Assembly (NCBI RefSeq): GCF_900107235.1
Contig: NZ_FNPF01000004.1
Span: 62,001 to 126,000, forward strand
Source: Citreimonas salinaria
GTDB lineage: Bacteria > Pseudomonadota > Alphaproteobacteria > Rhodobacterales > Rhodobacteraceae
Reading direction: 5' to 3'
Length of the DNA stretch: 64,000 nt
Numbering within the stretch: the first letter of the stretch is position 1; every line of letters begins with the position of its first letter. The notes below the pieces were generated by a model. The model was not told the origin of the DNA. It was given only the letters and a program-made list of their open reading frames with translations, and did no database searches. Positions 50,505 through 58,444 of the stretch are shown piece after piece. A program made the translations under genes and the position numbers.

Positions 50505-50522
50505 CCGTGTGAGATACCACGG
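50505..50522. promoter_or_regulatory. Dyad upstream of the MerR-like gene
   Basis: CCGTG (50505-50509) and CACGG (50518-50522) are perfect reverse complements with an eight-base spacer, placed about 21 bases before the ATG at 50484, so it may be a self-binding operator. A second hairpin GTGTTGCC-ATGAC-GGCAACAC follows at 50573-50593, between this gene and the small-protein operon. Confidence 0.45.
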
Positions 50523-50636
50523 AAAGCAGAGCGTGGCAAGACACACGGTTCAGACGAGGCGCCGGCCCGTAGGTGTTGCCATGACGGCAACACCCTCCGG
50601 TTGGTGGCGATGAGGCAGGCGGCGTAGCCAGACGCA

Positions 50637-50843
50637 CTATGCCGCCTCTTTCTGCGCTGCCTTCTCATTCAACTCGATGCTGTCGATCACCGAGGCCATC
50701 AGTTCCCCGGCGAGGCCCAGCACCGTTGCCGTGCCTGTCCAGTCTACGCCGCTTGTCTCGTTCTCTTCGGCCAGCATGGCGCAGCGCAGCAGCGCGTAGA
50801 CCTGATAGGCGCGGTGGCTGGGGTCGTTCATCTTCTCATTCAT
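50637..50843 (-). CDS. Small hypothetical phage protein
   Basis: 68-residue protein (MNEKMNDPSHRAYQVYALLR), not recognised. It is mostly helical. Its start overlaps the stop of the 71-residue gene upstream by four bases, and AAAGGA precedes it. Last of the leftward operon that starts with the Arc-like gene. Confidence 0.6.
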   Translation of the reverse strand: MNEKMNDPSHRAYQVYALLRCAMLAEENETSGVDWTGTATVLGLAGELMASVIDSIELNEKAAQKEAA

Positions 50844-51055
50844 GCCGCGTCCTTTCGCGCCTGATCTGCAGCTTCGACCACCGGCAGAAGATCAATCAGG
50901 ATGTGGATGACGTGTTCGATGCCGGAATCCTGGCAATAGGATTGACCGAAGATCTTCTCCGCATTCAGGGCGGTGTCGCCGGCTAGGTAGTGAGCCTGCA
51001 GGATGCCGATCGCAGCGAAGAGGCGGTCCTGCGATGTTTCGTCTTCAAGCGCCAT
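50840..51055 (-). CDS. Small hypothetical phage protein
   Basis: 71-residue helical protein (MALEDETSQDRLFAAIGILQ), with one lone cysteine. No family is recognised. It overlaps both neighbours by a few bases, and GAAGGGG lies before the ATG. Likely an early-region gene of the element. Confidence 0.6.
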   Translation of the reverse strand: MALEDETSQDRLFAAIGILQAHYLAGDTALNAEKIFGQSYCQDSGIEHVIHILIDLLPVVEAADQARKDAA

Positions 51056-51362
51056 GGTGAAACCCCTTCATCTCCATCTTGTCGAGTTCGCCGTTGATCC
51101 GATTTGCTTCCGCGATGATCCGCTCGAACATCGGCGGCATTGCGTTTGCGGCCCGGCGCGCTACCGGGTTGTCGGAGCGCACCAAGCCTCCGTCGACAGT
51201 GTCGGACAGGACGGACGCTCCTTCGATCAGACCGACCAGCATCGTCATGTCATGCGACAGGGCGTAGATGCGGGAGCGCAAGTCAGGGGCGCAGGTGGCG
51301 GTCGGCTTCATCGCTTCGGCGGGCATGGCGGGATCGTTCCCGCAAACGGGTTCATTAAGCAT
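51045..51362 (-). CDS. Small hypothetical phage protein
   Basis: 105-residue protein (MLNEPVCGNDPAMPAEAMKP) with two cysteines near the N-terminus and a helical C-terminal half (PPMFERIIAEANRINGEL). Not recognised. AGAGGAAG precedes the ATG. It sits between the Arc-like gene and two more overlapping small genes. Confidence 0.6.
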   Translation of the reverse strand: MLNEPVCGNDPAMPAEAMKPTATCAPDLRSRIYALSHDMTMLVGLIEGASVLSDTVDGGLVRSDNPVARRAANAMPPMFERIIAEANRINGELDKMEMKGFHHGA

Positions 51363-51378
51363 TGTGCTTCCTCTGGTT

Positions 51379-51537
51379 TCAGGTGGCGGCTTGATCTTCG
51401 ATGCGCTCCATGCGGTCGCGGACCGCCCGGATCACTTCGCTGTTCTGCGAGCTGCCGTTCTTCTGTGACTGCGCCTTGATCCAGGCTTTCATCTCTGGCG
51501 GCAGGCGGAGCTGCATTGGTTTTCGGTCCAGCATCAT
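51379..51537 (-). CDS. Arc-family ribbon-helix-helix repressor
   Basis: 52-residue protein in the Arc class: MMLDRKPMQLRLPPEMKAW (beta strand and helix A), then KNGSSQNSEVIRAVRDRM (helix B). It is a DNA-binding dimer or tetramer. The ATG at 51537 sits behind GGGAG; the first in-frame ATG at 51570 lies inside the operator repeats. It is divergent from the second Arc-like gene and heads the leftward operon of small genes. Confidence 0.8.
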   Translation of the reverse strand: MMLDRKPMQLRLPPEMKAWIKAQSQKNGSSQNSEVIRAVRDRMERIEDQAAT

Positions 51538-51547
51538 CGTCTCCCAA

Positions 51548-51612
51548 GTCACCGTGACACCATATGTCACCGTGACGCCATTGTGGTCAAGCGAAACTTG
51601 CTGTCACCGTGC
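51548..51612. promoter_or_regulatory. Operator array GTCACCGTGAC x3 between the Arc-like genes
   Basis: The palindrome GTCACCGTGAC occurs at 51548-51558 and again at 51566-51576 (centres 18 bases apart). A partial copy, GTCACCGTG, is at 51603-51611. The array covers the start region of the leftward Arc gene and the promoter region of the rightward one (TATAAA at 51613-51618). Ribbon-helix-helix dimers bind such repeats in tandem. Confidence 0.7.
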
Positions 51613-51631
51613 TATAAAAATTGGAGGCATC

Positions 51632-51946
51632 ATGGCAGGCACTACTGGAAGAGACAGCGACAAGTTCATGTTGCGCCTCCCAGCGGGTATGCGCGAGCGC
51701 ATCAAGGCCTCTGCTGAAGAGAACAACCGGTCGATGAACGCCGAGATCGTCCACGCGCTGGATTTCTATTTTGCTTTCGACAACCTTGGCCCGTCAGATG
51801 AGAACGGAACGGCGCCACTTGATCCACCTCAGGCTGTGAGAACCTCTGACGATGCGTCGAAAGTCGCTGCCGCGATGGCGAGGCGATACCAGCGCGACCT
51901 AGAGTTGGCGATGATCCGGATGCTACGCGAAGAGGCCGATGAATGA
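51632..51946 (+). CDS. Arc-family ribbon-helix-helix protein, rightward
   Basis: 104-residue protein. The Arc-type domain is DSDKFMLRLPAGMRERIKAS then NNRSMNAEIVHALDFYF, and an additional C-terminal helical tail (KVAAAMARRYQRDLELAMIR) follows. It is the divergent partner of the shorter Arc-like repressor, like the Arc/Mnt pair of P22. GGAGG lies before the ATG at 51632. The next gene rightward is the lipoprotein. Confidence 0.8.
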   Translation: MAGTTGRDSDKFMLRLPAGMRERIKASAEENNRSMNAEIVHALDFYFAFDNLGPSDENGTAPLDPPQAVRTSDDASKVAAAMARRYQRDLELAMIRMLREEADE

Positions 51947-52016
51947 GGCCCTAGTAGAATTCATCCTGGAAGTTGGTGGCGAAGCTGTCTCGCAGATGAC
52001 GCGGCGCCCGCGCTAA
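51939..52016 (+). CDS. Possible 25-codon small ORF coupled to the Arc-like gene
   Basis: MNEALVEFILEV... to ...TRRPR is an open frame of 25 codons that starts within the stop region of the Arc-like gene (ATGAATGA). It could be a coupled micropeptide, or chance. Nothing else supports it. Confidence 0.2.
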   Translation: MNEALVEFILEVGGEAVSQMTRRPR

Positions 52017-52104
52017 GCGAAACGATTATCGCTACCTGTCCCCCCGTTACTACCTAAAGAAGTATCAAAAACCTCAAACCGTGTATCGCTTTTGTGGAAC
52101 CCAC

Positions 52105-52175
52105 ATTTTCGATACTGAACTCGATATTTTCGTTACATCGAAACCGTCTCGCCGCAAGGTGCGACGATCGAAAAT
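52105..52175. promoter_or_regulatory. AT-rich upstream region with a 9-bp inverted repeat before the lipoprotein gene
   Basis: ATTTTCGAT (52105-52113) and ATCGAAAAT (52167-52175) are perfect reverse complements, with more TCGAT/ATCGA half-sites at 52121 and 52136 between them. The 247 bases from 51947 to 52193 are AT-rich compared with the rest of the window and otherwise hold only a doubtful small ORF. Confidence 0.4.
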
Positions 52176-52193
52176 AAGAATCAGAGGGACAGA

Positions 52194-52700
52194 ATGAAGA
52201 GTGTTGTTTTCGCGGGACTGCTCGCAATGGTAACCGCGGGTTGCGCGGGCAGAGTGATTGAAACCACCGTGCCGTTCAATCCGAACGAGGTTGCCTTCAT
52301 CAATCAGCGCGGTGCGGCGGATATCGAGGGTCAGGCCTTCTTTCGGCAGCAGGGCGGCGGCGTCGTCACCTGCGCAGGGGAAGAGGTCACCCTTGTCCCG
52401 GCCGGGCAATACGCGACACAGCGTATGTCGCAGATCTATGGAAACGTGAATGGTGGCCGCATCAACGTGTTCCAGGGCGCGAGCCAAGAAGGCCTTCCGC
52501 CTCAATACGTCTCGATGGTGCGCTCATCGATGTGCGACGCTGAGGGCGACTTCAGGTTCGCGGACGTCGCCAACGGTGACTATTACGTCACCACCAGGGT
52601 TCTTTGGACCGTCGGGAATAGCATCATTCCAGAGGGTGGCGCGCTTGCGCAGCGCGTGTCCATCCGCAACGGTCAGGATGCGAGAGTACTCCTGAACTAA
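52194..52700 (+). CDS. Predicted lipoprotein in the phage-like element
   Basis: 168-residue exported protein: MKSVVFAGLLAMVTAGCAG is a lipobox-bearing signal peptide (TAGC). The mature part has a beta-rich appearance; AEGDFRFADVANGDYYVTTR resembles a carboxypeptidase-regulatory-like (transthyretin-type) strand pattern. It is transcribed against the late operon, with its own upstream region, so it looks like a cargo (moron) gene that could change the host surface. GAGGGAC precedes the ATG. Its end overlaps the stop of the convergent late operon. Confidence 0.75.
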   Translation: MKSVVFAGLLAMVTAGCAGRVIETTVPFNPNEVAFINQRGAADIEGQAFFRQQGGGVVTCAGEEVTLVPAGQYATQRMSQIYGNVNGGRINVFQGASQEGLPPQYVSMVRSSMCDAEGDFRFADVANGDYYVTTRVLWTVGNSIIPEGGALAQRVSIRNGQDARVLLN

Positions 52701-53026
52701 CCCAGCACGGCATCGAACGCAGCGGGCGACAGCGTACCCGATACGCGCTGTCGCTCCTCGCGCCGGTAGGCGTGCTCCATCCAGACTCGATCCATCGCCG
52801 TCAGCGCCTCGACGTGGTGCGGGTCCAGCGGCATCCGCATCAGCGACGACCAGGCGGCGATCTCCGGGAAGCCGATCGGGTTCGGCCCCACGGGTCCGCT
52901 GGAGCGCACGCGGCTGAGCTGCATGAAGGCGTTCCAGAGGATGGCGGCACCCTCGGGCGGCCTGACATGCTGGCCTTCCAGCTGGGCGCGCAGGGCGGCG
53001 CAGAGGCGGTCTGACAGGCGGCTCAT
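52697..53026 (-). CDS. Small late protein, tail-assembly-chaperone-like
   Basis: 109-residue protein, MSRLSDRLCAALRAQLEGQH, with LWNAFMQLSRVRSSGPVGPN and LDPHHVEALTAMDRVWMEHA. The pattern (W/F-x(2)-L...GPxPI...EIxAW...L-x-x-H-x-VExLxAMD) resembles phage tail-assembly chaperones, though these normally precede the tape measure gene and here it follows. It overlaps the tape measure stop by four bases and is last in the late operon. Confidence 0.6.
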   Translation of the reverse strand: MSRLSDRLCAALRAQLEGQHVRPPEGAAILWNAFMQLSRVRSSGPVGPNPIGFPEIAAWSSLMRMPLDPHHVEALTAMDRVWMEHAYRREERQRVSGTLSPAAFDAVLG

Positions 53027-55317
53027 GTCATCGTCCCCCGCTGCTGGAAGCGTTGCGACTGAGATCCGTGAGCGCGGGTCTGAGCGCGTGCGGTCTGGAC
53101 CGAGACCTGCACGGCTTGCTGATGGCTTTCCGCCCGGATGGCCGGCTTGAAGAACGGCCCCTCCTGTCCCTCGACGATCAGCTTGACCGTCGTCGGACCG
53201 CCGCCGCCGGCCCCTGCCGCTCCTCTAAGCGCGGCCTGCGCTTGGGGCACGTTCAGAACGCCGCCGGACTGGCTGGGCACGAACACCTCGGACCGCGGCG
53301 TGCGCTCGTTGACCAGGTAAGCGGAACCCGCACGCACCGGGCCGCCAGTGGCGCGACCGCCTGACAGCAGGCCACCCAGGGCCGCGACGAATCCGCCGCC
53401 TGCGCCGCTATCTGCGAGACCCAGAAAGGCCTTTTGGATCTGGACGCGGGCAAGCTCCATCAGCAGCTGCGCGAGCGCCTCCTTTGCGTCCATGCTGCCA
53501 TCCATGATGCTCATGAAGAGGTCGGTCATCCGGTCCGCGCCGCGCTGCGCGTTCTCCTCCATCTCCAGCAGGTGATCCGCCGCGTCATCGGCCGCCACCC
53601 CGGCTTGCGTGTAGGCCGCTGCCAGCTGGTCGATCTCAGCCTTCAGCTCGGGCGTTATCGCCTTGCCTTCCTTCTGAGCCGCCATCAGCAGCTCGGCACG
53701 GGTGCGGGCGTATTCGACGGCATCGCCGTAGTCCTGGCCACCCGCCGCGACCGCCGCCAGGGCAACCGCCTCAGCCTCCAGCCTCGCCGTCTTCTCGCGG
53801 ATCGCCTCGATCTCGCGCTGGTAATCGTCGGCGGTCTGGCGCGAGCCTCCGCCGCCGCCGCCGCCGGTCTCCTCGGGGTCGGGCACGCCGAAGCTGTGAT
53901 TGACGCTGGGCAGCCGGGGACGTGGGGAATCTCCGGGTGCCAGCGCGCCGCTGCGCCCGCCCTGGAAGATGCGCGGGTCGCTACCCCGCCCGCTGTAGAC
54001 CTTCGTCGGCGTGTCCGGCGTGGGCAGGCTGTCGCGCAGTGTGGCAGCGTTTGCCGCCGCCGTGGCCAAGGCCTTCGCCATCCCTCCGATGGCCTCGACA
54101 ACGTTCCCGAACCGCTGTGCGTCTACGGCGTCCAGTTCCGCGATCAGATCCTGCGCCTCTCCGATCAGGTCTCCGACCTTCTCCTCGAACTCACCCGCGC
54201 TGGTGGCCCCCGTCTGGAAGGCGCGCATTTCTCTGTCGATGTCCTGCAGGATGCCGGCCAGCTCGTGCGCCTCGTCGACGTCGGCCACGTCCATCAGCCG
54301 CAATCCGTCCGGCCCGGTGGCCGCGTTGATCGCGCGGAACAGCCCCTCATACGTCGTCTGCAGATCTTCGACCGTGTCGATCTGCTCCTCAGTGGCGTCG
54401 TCAGCGTCCTTCATCGCCCGGTAGGCTTCGCCGCCCATCATGGCGATGGCCCGCTCGGCCGATCCGAAGATCTCGTCGACGTCGATCGTCAGCGCGTCCT
54501 CGATCGCGCCGGCCACGTTGACCACGATGGACTTGCCCAGGGCCGACACGCGCGAGGCGATCTCGGCGAACTTGCGGTCGAGTTCCGCCGCCTTGGCGAT
54601 GGCCTCCTCGTCCAGCACGAGGCCCAGCTCGTTGGCGCGGTCCATCAGCTTGCGGATGCCCTCGTCGCCTTGGCTCAGAAGCTCGACGAACCGTTCCCCG
54701 CCCGTGCCGCCGAACACCTCGTCGGCGATCCGGATCTGCGCAGCGCGGTCGAGGTCTTCGAGGCGATCCACGATGTCGAGGAACAGCTCCTCGGGTTCCT
54801 CCAGGCGGCGCGCCAGGTCGCGCGCGTCATAGCCCAGCCGCTTGAACGCGTCGGCACCCGCGCCCTTGCCGGTCACGATGAACTCGTCCGCGCGCAACTG
54901 CAGCTCCTTCAGGCCGTCGACCATGTTGTCGATACCGATCCGGCTCTGCTCCGAGACGAACTGCAGCTGCTGAAAGGCCTGTACGCTGAGGCCGGCGCGG
55001 TCGGCCTGTTGCTTGATCTCGGCCATGGAGCGGATCGCCTGCACCGCGCCGGTGGTGATCGCGCCGATGCCTGCCGCTACCGCCGTTGCCGCGAAGGCCT
55101 TGCCGAAGGCGCCGATGCGGCTGGATGTCGAGGCGAGGGCCTGGTTGATCCGGCTGGTCGAGCGGATCATGTCCCGCTCCATCGCCGTCGTGGTCGTGCG
55201 TGAGCCGCGGCGCAGGCGCTGATAGCTGTTCGTGCCCTGCCGCTCGGCCTTGGCCATGTTGCGCTCGAAGTCCCGGATGCGGGCCTCCAGAGCGACGATC
55301 AGGCGTTCTTCGTCCAT
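53023..55317 (-). CDS. Phage tail tape measure protein
   Basis: 764-residue protein that sets tail length. The N-terminal part is helical and Gln-rich (FERNMAKAERQGTNSYQRLR), the middle has coiled-coil stretches with SVQAFQQLQFVSEQSRIGID, hydrophobic segments near residues 80-110 (IGAITTGAVQAI) and a Gly/Ser-rich linker about residue 475. The C-terminus has a small conserved domain (VNERTPRSEVFVPSQSGGVL). AGGAGG precedes the ATG. Its size predicts a short tail of roughly 100 nm at most, if it follows the usual rule of 1.5 angstrom per residue. Confidence 0.85.
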   Translation of the reverse strand: MDEERLIVALEARIRDFERNMAKAERQGTNSYQRLRRGSRTTTTAMERDMIRSTSRINQALASTSSRIGAFGKAFAATAVAAGIGAITTGAVQAIRSMAEIKQQADRAGLSVQAFQQLQFVSEQSRIGIDNMVDGLKELQLRADEFIVTGKGAGADAFKRLGYDARDLARRLEEPEELFLDIVDRLEDLDRAAQIRIADEVFGGTGGERFVELLSQGDEGIRKLMDRANELGLVLDEEAIAKAAELDRKFAEIASRVSALGKSIVVNVAGAIEDALTIDVDEIFGSAERAIAMMGGEAYRAMKDADDATEEQIDTVEDLQTTYEGLFRAINAATGPDGLRLMDVADVDEAHELAGILQDIDREMRAFQTGATSAGEFEEKVGDLIGEAQDLIAELDAVDAQRFGNVVEAIGGMAKALATAAANAATLRDSLPTPDTPTKVYSGRGSDPRIFQGGRSGALAPGDSPRPRLPSVNHSFGVPDPEETGGGGGGGSRQTADDYQREIEAIREKTARLEAEAVALAAVAAGGQDYGDAVEYARTRAELLMAAQKEGKAITPELKAEIDQLAAAYTQAGVAADDAADHLLEMEENAQRGADRMTDLFMSIMDGSMDAKEALAQLLMELARVQIQKAFLGLADSGAGGGFVAALGGLLSGGRATGGPVRAGSAYLVNERTPRSEVFVPSQSGGVLNVPQAQAALRGAAGAGGGGPTTVKLIVEGQEGPFFKPAIRAESHQQAVQVSVQTARAQTRAHGSQSQRFQQRGTMT

Positions 55318-55326
55318 TGCGGCCTC

Positions 55327-56934
55327 CTATGCCGTCCAAAGGTCGTCGGTGAACCAATCGGCCGCCGTGACCATGCCGTTCTCGTCAGCGGCAGCACGTG
55401 CCACGGCCATTGCCGCCGCGACCGCGCCGTCGATCTTGTCGCCGCTCTTGCCCTTGTGGAAACTGCGGTTGCCCGCCGGATCGACGCGCAGCTGGATGTT
55501 CGAGAAGTTCCAGCGCAGCACCGGGTGGCCACCGTGCTTGAACCGCCCGGCGAGGATGGCCCGCTCGAGTTCCTTCACCGCCGGCGCCATCGTCACCCAG
55601 CCCTGCCGAAACTCGGTGACCGGGAAGCCGTCGTCGTTCAGGCTGGCCATCATGTGGCGGCCGTAGGTCGGGTCGAACGCGATCTCGCGCACGGAATGGC
55701 GGGCGCACAGTTCGCGAATGTGGTCCTCGACCGCGGCGAGATCGACCACGTTGCCGGGCGTGGGGATGATGAATCCCTCCTCCGCCCAGGTGACGTAATC
55801 CACGCCGTGCAGCTCGCCCCGCTTGCGCAGGTTGTCCTCGGGGCAGAAGAAGTACGGCTTGACCTGATAGCCCTCGTCGCCGTCCCGCCAGCACGCCACC
55901 ACGGCCGTGAGGTCTTCGTTCTTCGACAGGTCGACCCCGATCCAGCATGGCTCCTGCACCATCTCCAGCTCGTCCTCGTCCACCTCGTGCGCGCCCTCGT
56001 CATAGGTGCGCATCTCGACGAACGGCGAGGTCGACTGGTCGAGCCAGCGATTGAGGTTGAACTGAAGGAAGCTGTCCCGCTCGAACGGGCTGTGTTCGGC
56101 CTTCTGCGCCTTGTCCCGGAAGCCCATGATGTCGGGGTATCCGTGGCGCAGGCCGGGGTTCACCTTGAACCAGAGATCCTCGTCGGACCAGTCGTCGCCC
56201 GGCTCGGCCATGAAGATCACGGGCAGCGTGGCCGGATCGTCGATCTCGCCCTTCTGCACCTTGATCGCGTACTCGACCTGGTTCCACGCGAGGTTTTCCT
56301 GCCCGCGCCCCGAGGTGCTGGCGATGATCATCAGCGTACCGGGCACCTTCACCAGCGCGGAATCCAGCGCCTCCCATTGGCGCAGGCCTGCGCGGCCCTC
56401 CCATGCGTGCAGCTCGTCGGCGATCACCACGTTCGGCGTCTTGCCGTGCTGAACCTTGCCGTCCGAGGCCACGGCCACGTAGCGCGCGCCGATGCTCTTG
56501 AAGGCGATGCGCGAGACGTATTCGCGGACGCTGAGATGCTTCGACAGCCGCCGGTCGTGCTGGATGATCATCGCGGCCTCCTGGAACAGCTCCATCGCCT
56601 GCTCACGCGCGGACGCCGCCGACAGGGTAAGCCCGCCGGGGATGCGCTCAGGGCCGATCAGGTGCAGAAGCGTCAGGCCGGCGGCGAGGCTGGTCTTGCG
56701 GTTGCCCCTTGGCAGCAGCAACACGACACGGCGCACGACGCGCGTGCCGTCCTCGTGGCGCGGGCCATAGATCCGGCGCACGATCCGCTCCTGCCATGGG
56801 TCGAGCTGGAACGGGTGGCCAGGCGCCGGGTTCTTCGGATGCTTCAGGCGGCGCAGCCATTTGACCGCGCGTTCGCCATAGCCCAGCGGGTCCTCGATCT
56901 CCGATCCGTCATCAATCCAAGTCGGCGAGATCAT
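55327..56934 (-). CDS. Terminase large subunit
   Basis: Packaging motor of 535 residues: ATPase segment VVLLLPRGNRKTSLAAGLTL (Walker A, deviant with R in the loop), Walker B VVIADELHAWEGR, then the nuclease with GVDLSKNEDLTAVVACW, and D in KIDGAVAAAMAVARA. Terminase_1-type; PRGN(R/G)KT loops are seen in this family. It overlaps the small subunit gene by 23 bases and is followed by the tape measure gene, which is unusual because the pair normally opens the late operon. Confidence 0.92.
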   Translation of the reverse strand: MISPTWIDDGSEIEDPLGYGERAVKWLRRLKHPKNPAPGHPFQLDPWQERIVRRIYGPRHEDGTRVVRRVVLLLPRGNRKTSLAAGLTLLHLIGPERIPGGLTLSAASAREQAMELFQEAAMIIQHDRRLSKHLSVREYVSRIAFKSIGARYVAVASDGKVQHGKTPNVVIADELHAWEGRAGLRQWEALDSALVKVPGTLMIIASTSGRGQENLAWNQVEYAIKVQKGEIDDPATLPVIFMAEPGDDWSDEDLWFKVNPGLRHGYPDIMGFRDKAQKAEHSPFERDSFLQFNLNRWLDQSTSPFVEMRTYDEGAHEVDEDELEMVQEPCWIGVDLSKNEDLTAVVACWRDGDEGYQVKPYFFCPEDNLRKRGELHGVDYVTWAEEGFIIPTPGNVVDLAAVEDHIRELCARHSVREIAFDPTYGRHMMASLNDDGFPVTEFRQGWVTMAPAVKELERAILAGRFKHGGHPVLRWNFSNIQLRVDPAGNRSFHKGKSGDKIDGAVAAAMAVARAAADENGMVTAADWFTDDLWTA

Positions 56935-57310
56935 CCTCGTCCTCCTCGTCTCGGATGGCGGGACGGGAGCGGGAGACGGGCGTCAGCCCCAGCTCGGCCG
57001 CCAGGAGCCGCGCGCGGGTCATCGCGTCGGACTGGATGCCTACGGCCGGGTTGCGCTTCATCTTGCCTTCGATGTCCTGCATGACGTGGCCGTGCTCCTG
57101 CAGGTGCGCTTCCATCTCGCGCACCGTGCCTATGGCGATGCAGTAGTTCTCCAGGCCTCCGAGGTCCGCGTCGGTCAGGATGCGGCGTTCGGTCAGGATC
57201 GGCATCACCCGATCCCATTCGGCCCGCGCGTGCATGGACAGCCATCCCGGCGCGGCAAGGTTAGCCACGGCCTCGGGGTCCGGACTCATGTGCGGCTTCG
57301 TGCCTCTCAT
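56912..57310 (-). CDS. Terminase small subunit (P27 type)
   Basis: 132-residue DNA-recognition subunit of the packaging complex: the helical core has TERRILTDADLGGLENYCIA and AIGTVREMEAHLQEHGHVMQ, and the C-terminus is acidic (DEEDEDDLADLD). ATG 57310 overlaps the stop of the head-closure gene by four bases (ATGA). Confidence 0.85.
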   Translation of the reverse strand: MRGTKPHMSPDPEAVANLAAPGWLSMHARAEWDRVMPILTERRILTDADLGGLENYCIAIGTVREMEAHLQEHGHVMQDIEGKMKRNPAVGIQSDAMTRARLLAAELGLTPVSRSRPAIRDEEDEDDLADLD

Positions 57311-57624
57311 GGCTCCACCCGGGTGCAGTGGAACTCCAGCCCGCGCCGCCGGCCGATGTGGACGATCTTGTCGATGTCGTACGCTTCCCCGTCGAAGCTG
57401 ATCCGGTCGTTGTCGGTGATGTCTGGGGCGAACCGGGTGCAGAACACGATGGCGGTGACGGTGGTCTCGCCCGCATTGCGCAGGAACTCTTCGGCGCTTT
57501 CCTCGACCACCTCGGCGCGCAGCGTGGCAACCTTCGACCACGTGCTGGTGGGCGTGCCGGCGTCGTTGACCACCACGGCCGCGCGCTGGACCTCGATCAC
57601 GTGTGCGAGCTTGCCGGACTTCAT
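57307..57624 (-). CDS. Head closure / head-tail adaptor protein
   Basis: 105-residue protein of the phage head-tail joining kind: MKSGKLAHVIEVQRAAVVVN, FCTRFAPDITDNDRISFDG and GEAYDIDKIVHIGRRRGLEF. The C-terminus is close to the family's typical end. ATG 57624 overlaps the DUF3168 stop by four bases. The long in-frame extension upstream is not used. Confidence 0.85.
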   Translation of the reverse strand: MKSGKLAHVIEVQRAAVVVNDAGTPTSTWSKVATLRAEVVEESAEEFLRNAGETTVTAIVFCTRFAPDITDNDRISFDGEAYDIDKIVHIGRRRGLEFHCTRVEP

Positions 57625-58034
57625 GCGACCTCCTCGACCAGTACGTCGACCACGAGGACTGCATGGGCGCTTTCGCCATCGGGATCGGACATCGCGCGGA
57701 TGCTGGACACGCGCCAATCGGCGCAGTGATATCCGGCGCCAAGGTCGAGGCGGCCGGCATGAATGGCGCTGCGGACGGCCCCGGCAATGGTCTTCACGCC
57801 CTCCCGCGAGACTTCGGTCTTCCAGACGTGCAGCGTGTGATAGACGCGGGACCGGGTGCGCGCGATGCTGTCGCCCTGATCGACCACCTGCGCCTCGCCC
57901 AGGATGATGCTCGGGCGCGGCGCAGGGCGGCCATTCGTGTCGATGATGCTTGTGGCGGGCACGAGGGCTGTGACGGTAGATGTGGCCGCCAGGCGGGCGC
58001 GGATCGCCTTCTGCACGGCAAGGTCAACGCTCAT
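57621..58034 (-). CDS. DUF3168 family tail completion protein
   Basis: 137-residue protein: MSVDLAVQKAIRARLAATST, then IILGEAQVVDQGDSIARTRS and the C-terminal VLVVDVLVEEVA. DUF3168 proteins resemble gp17/gp11-type tail terminators, so it probably closes the tail tube top. Its start overlaps the gp10-like stop by one base. Confidence 0.8.
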   Translation of the reverse strand: MSVDLAVQKAIRARLAATSTVTALVPATSIIDTNGRPAPRPSIILGEAQVVDQGDSIARTRSRVYHTLHVWKTEVSREGVKTIAGAVRSAIHAGRLDLGAGYHCADWRVSSIRAMSDPDGESAHAVLVVDVLVEEVA

Positions 58035-58444
58035 CAGCGCGCCTCCTTGATGGCCTTCGAGATGGCCCGCTTGATCCGGTTCTCGGCCTTCTTCCGCGCC
58101 AGTCGGAAGCCGGGCCAGAAGAAGGGCTGCGCGGTCGCGTGAATGGTCCCGTATTCCACGAGGTGGGGATAGCGCACGTCAGTGTTGCCGACCGTCACCG
58201 CGACCTGGTTCTCGGGCACGAAGTGGGCGCCGCCGGGCATGGAATAGGGCGGCGTGCTGCGACCGGGCAGCGTGACTTCGATCGAGCCGACCAAGTCGCC
58301 CGTGTCTTCAGGCGCGAGCATCTCCATGGCCTCGGCGATCTCATAGCCGCCCTGCACAAGAGCCGGCTCGACAGCCTTGCGGGCCGCCTCGGGGATCGCC
58401 CTCATGCGCCGCTGGAAGCGTTTCAGGCCGCCGTCGTTCGCCAT
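58034..58444 (-). CDS. HK97 gp10-like protein
   Basis: 136-residue protein with MANDGGLKRFQRRMRAIPEA and VEYGTIHATAQPFFWPGFRL, the conserved gp10 pattern of head-neck proteins. It connects the head and the tail in HK97-type phages. Its ATG overlaps the connector stop by one base (TGATG). Confidence 0.85.
   Translation of the reverse strand: MANDGGLKRFQRRMRAIPEAARKAVEPALVQGGYEIAEAMEMLAPEDTGDLVGSIEVTLPGRSTPPYSMPGGAHFVPENQVAVTVGNTDVRYPHLVEYGTIHATAQPFFWPGFRLARKKAENRIKRAISKAIKEAR

Noticed and set aside
49933-50637. Longer version of the MerR-like protein from 50637
   Set aside because: The leader is unlike the rest, and AGGAGG lies directly before the ATG at 50484.
51570-51600. Start of the leftward Arc gene at 51570
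   Set aside because: That ATG lies within the operator repeats; GGGAG sits before 51537.
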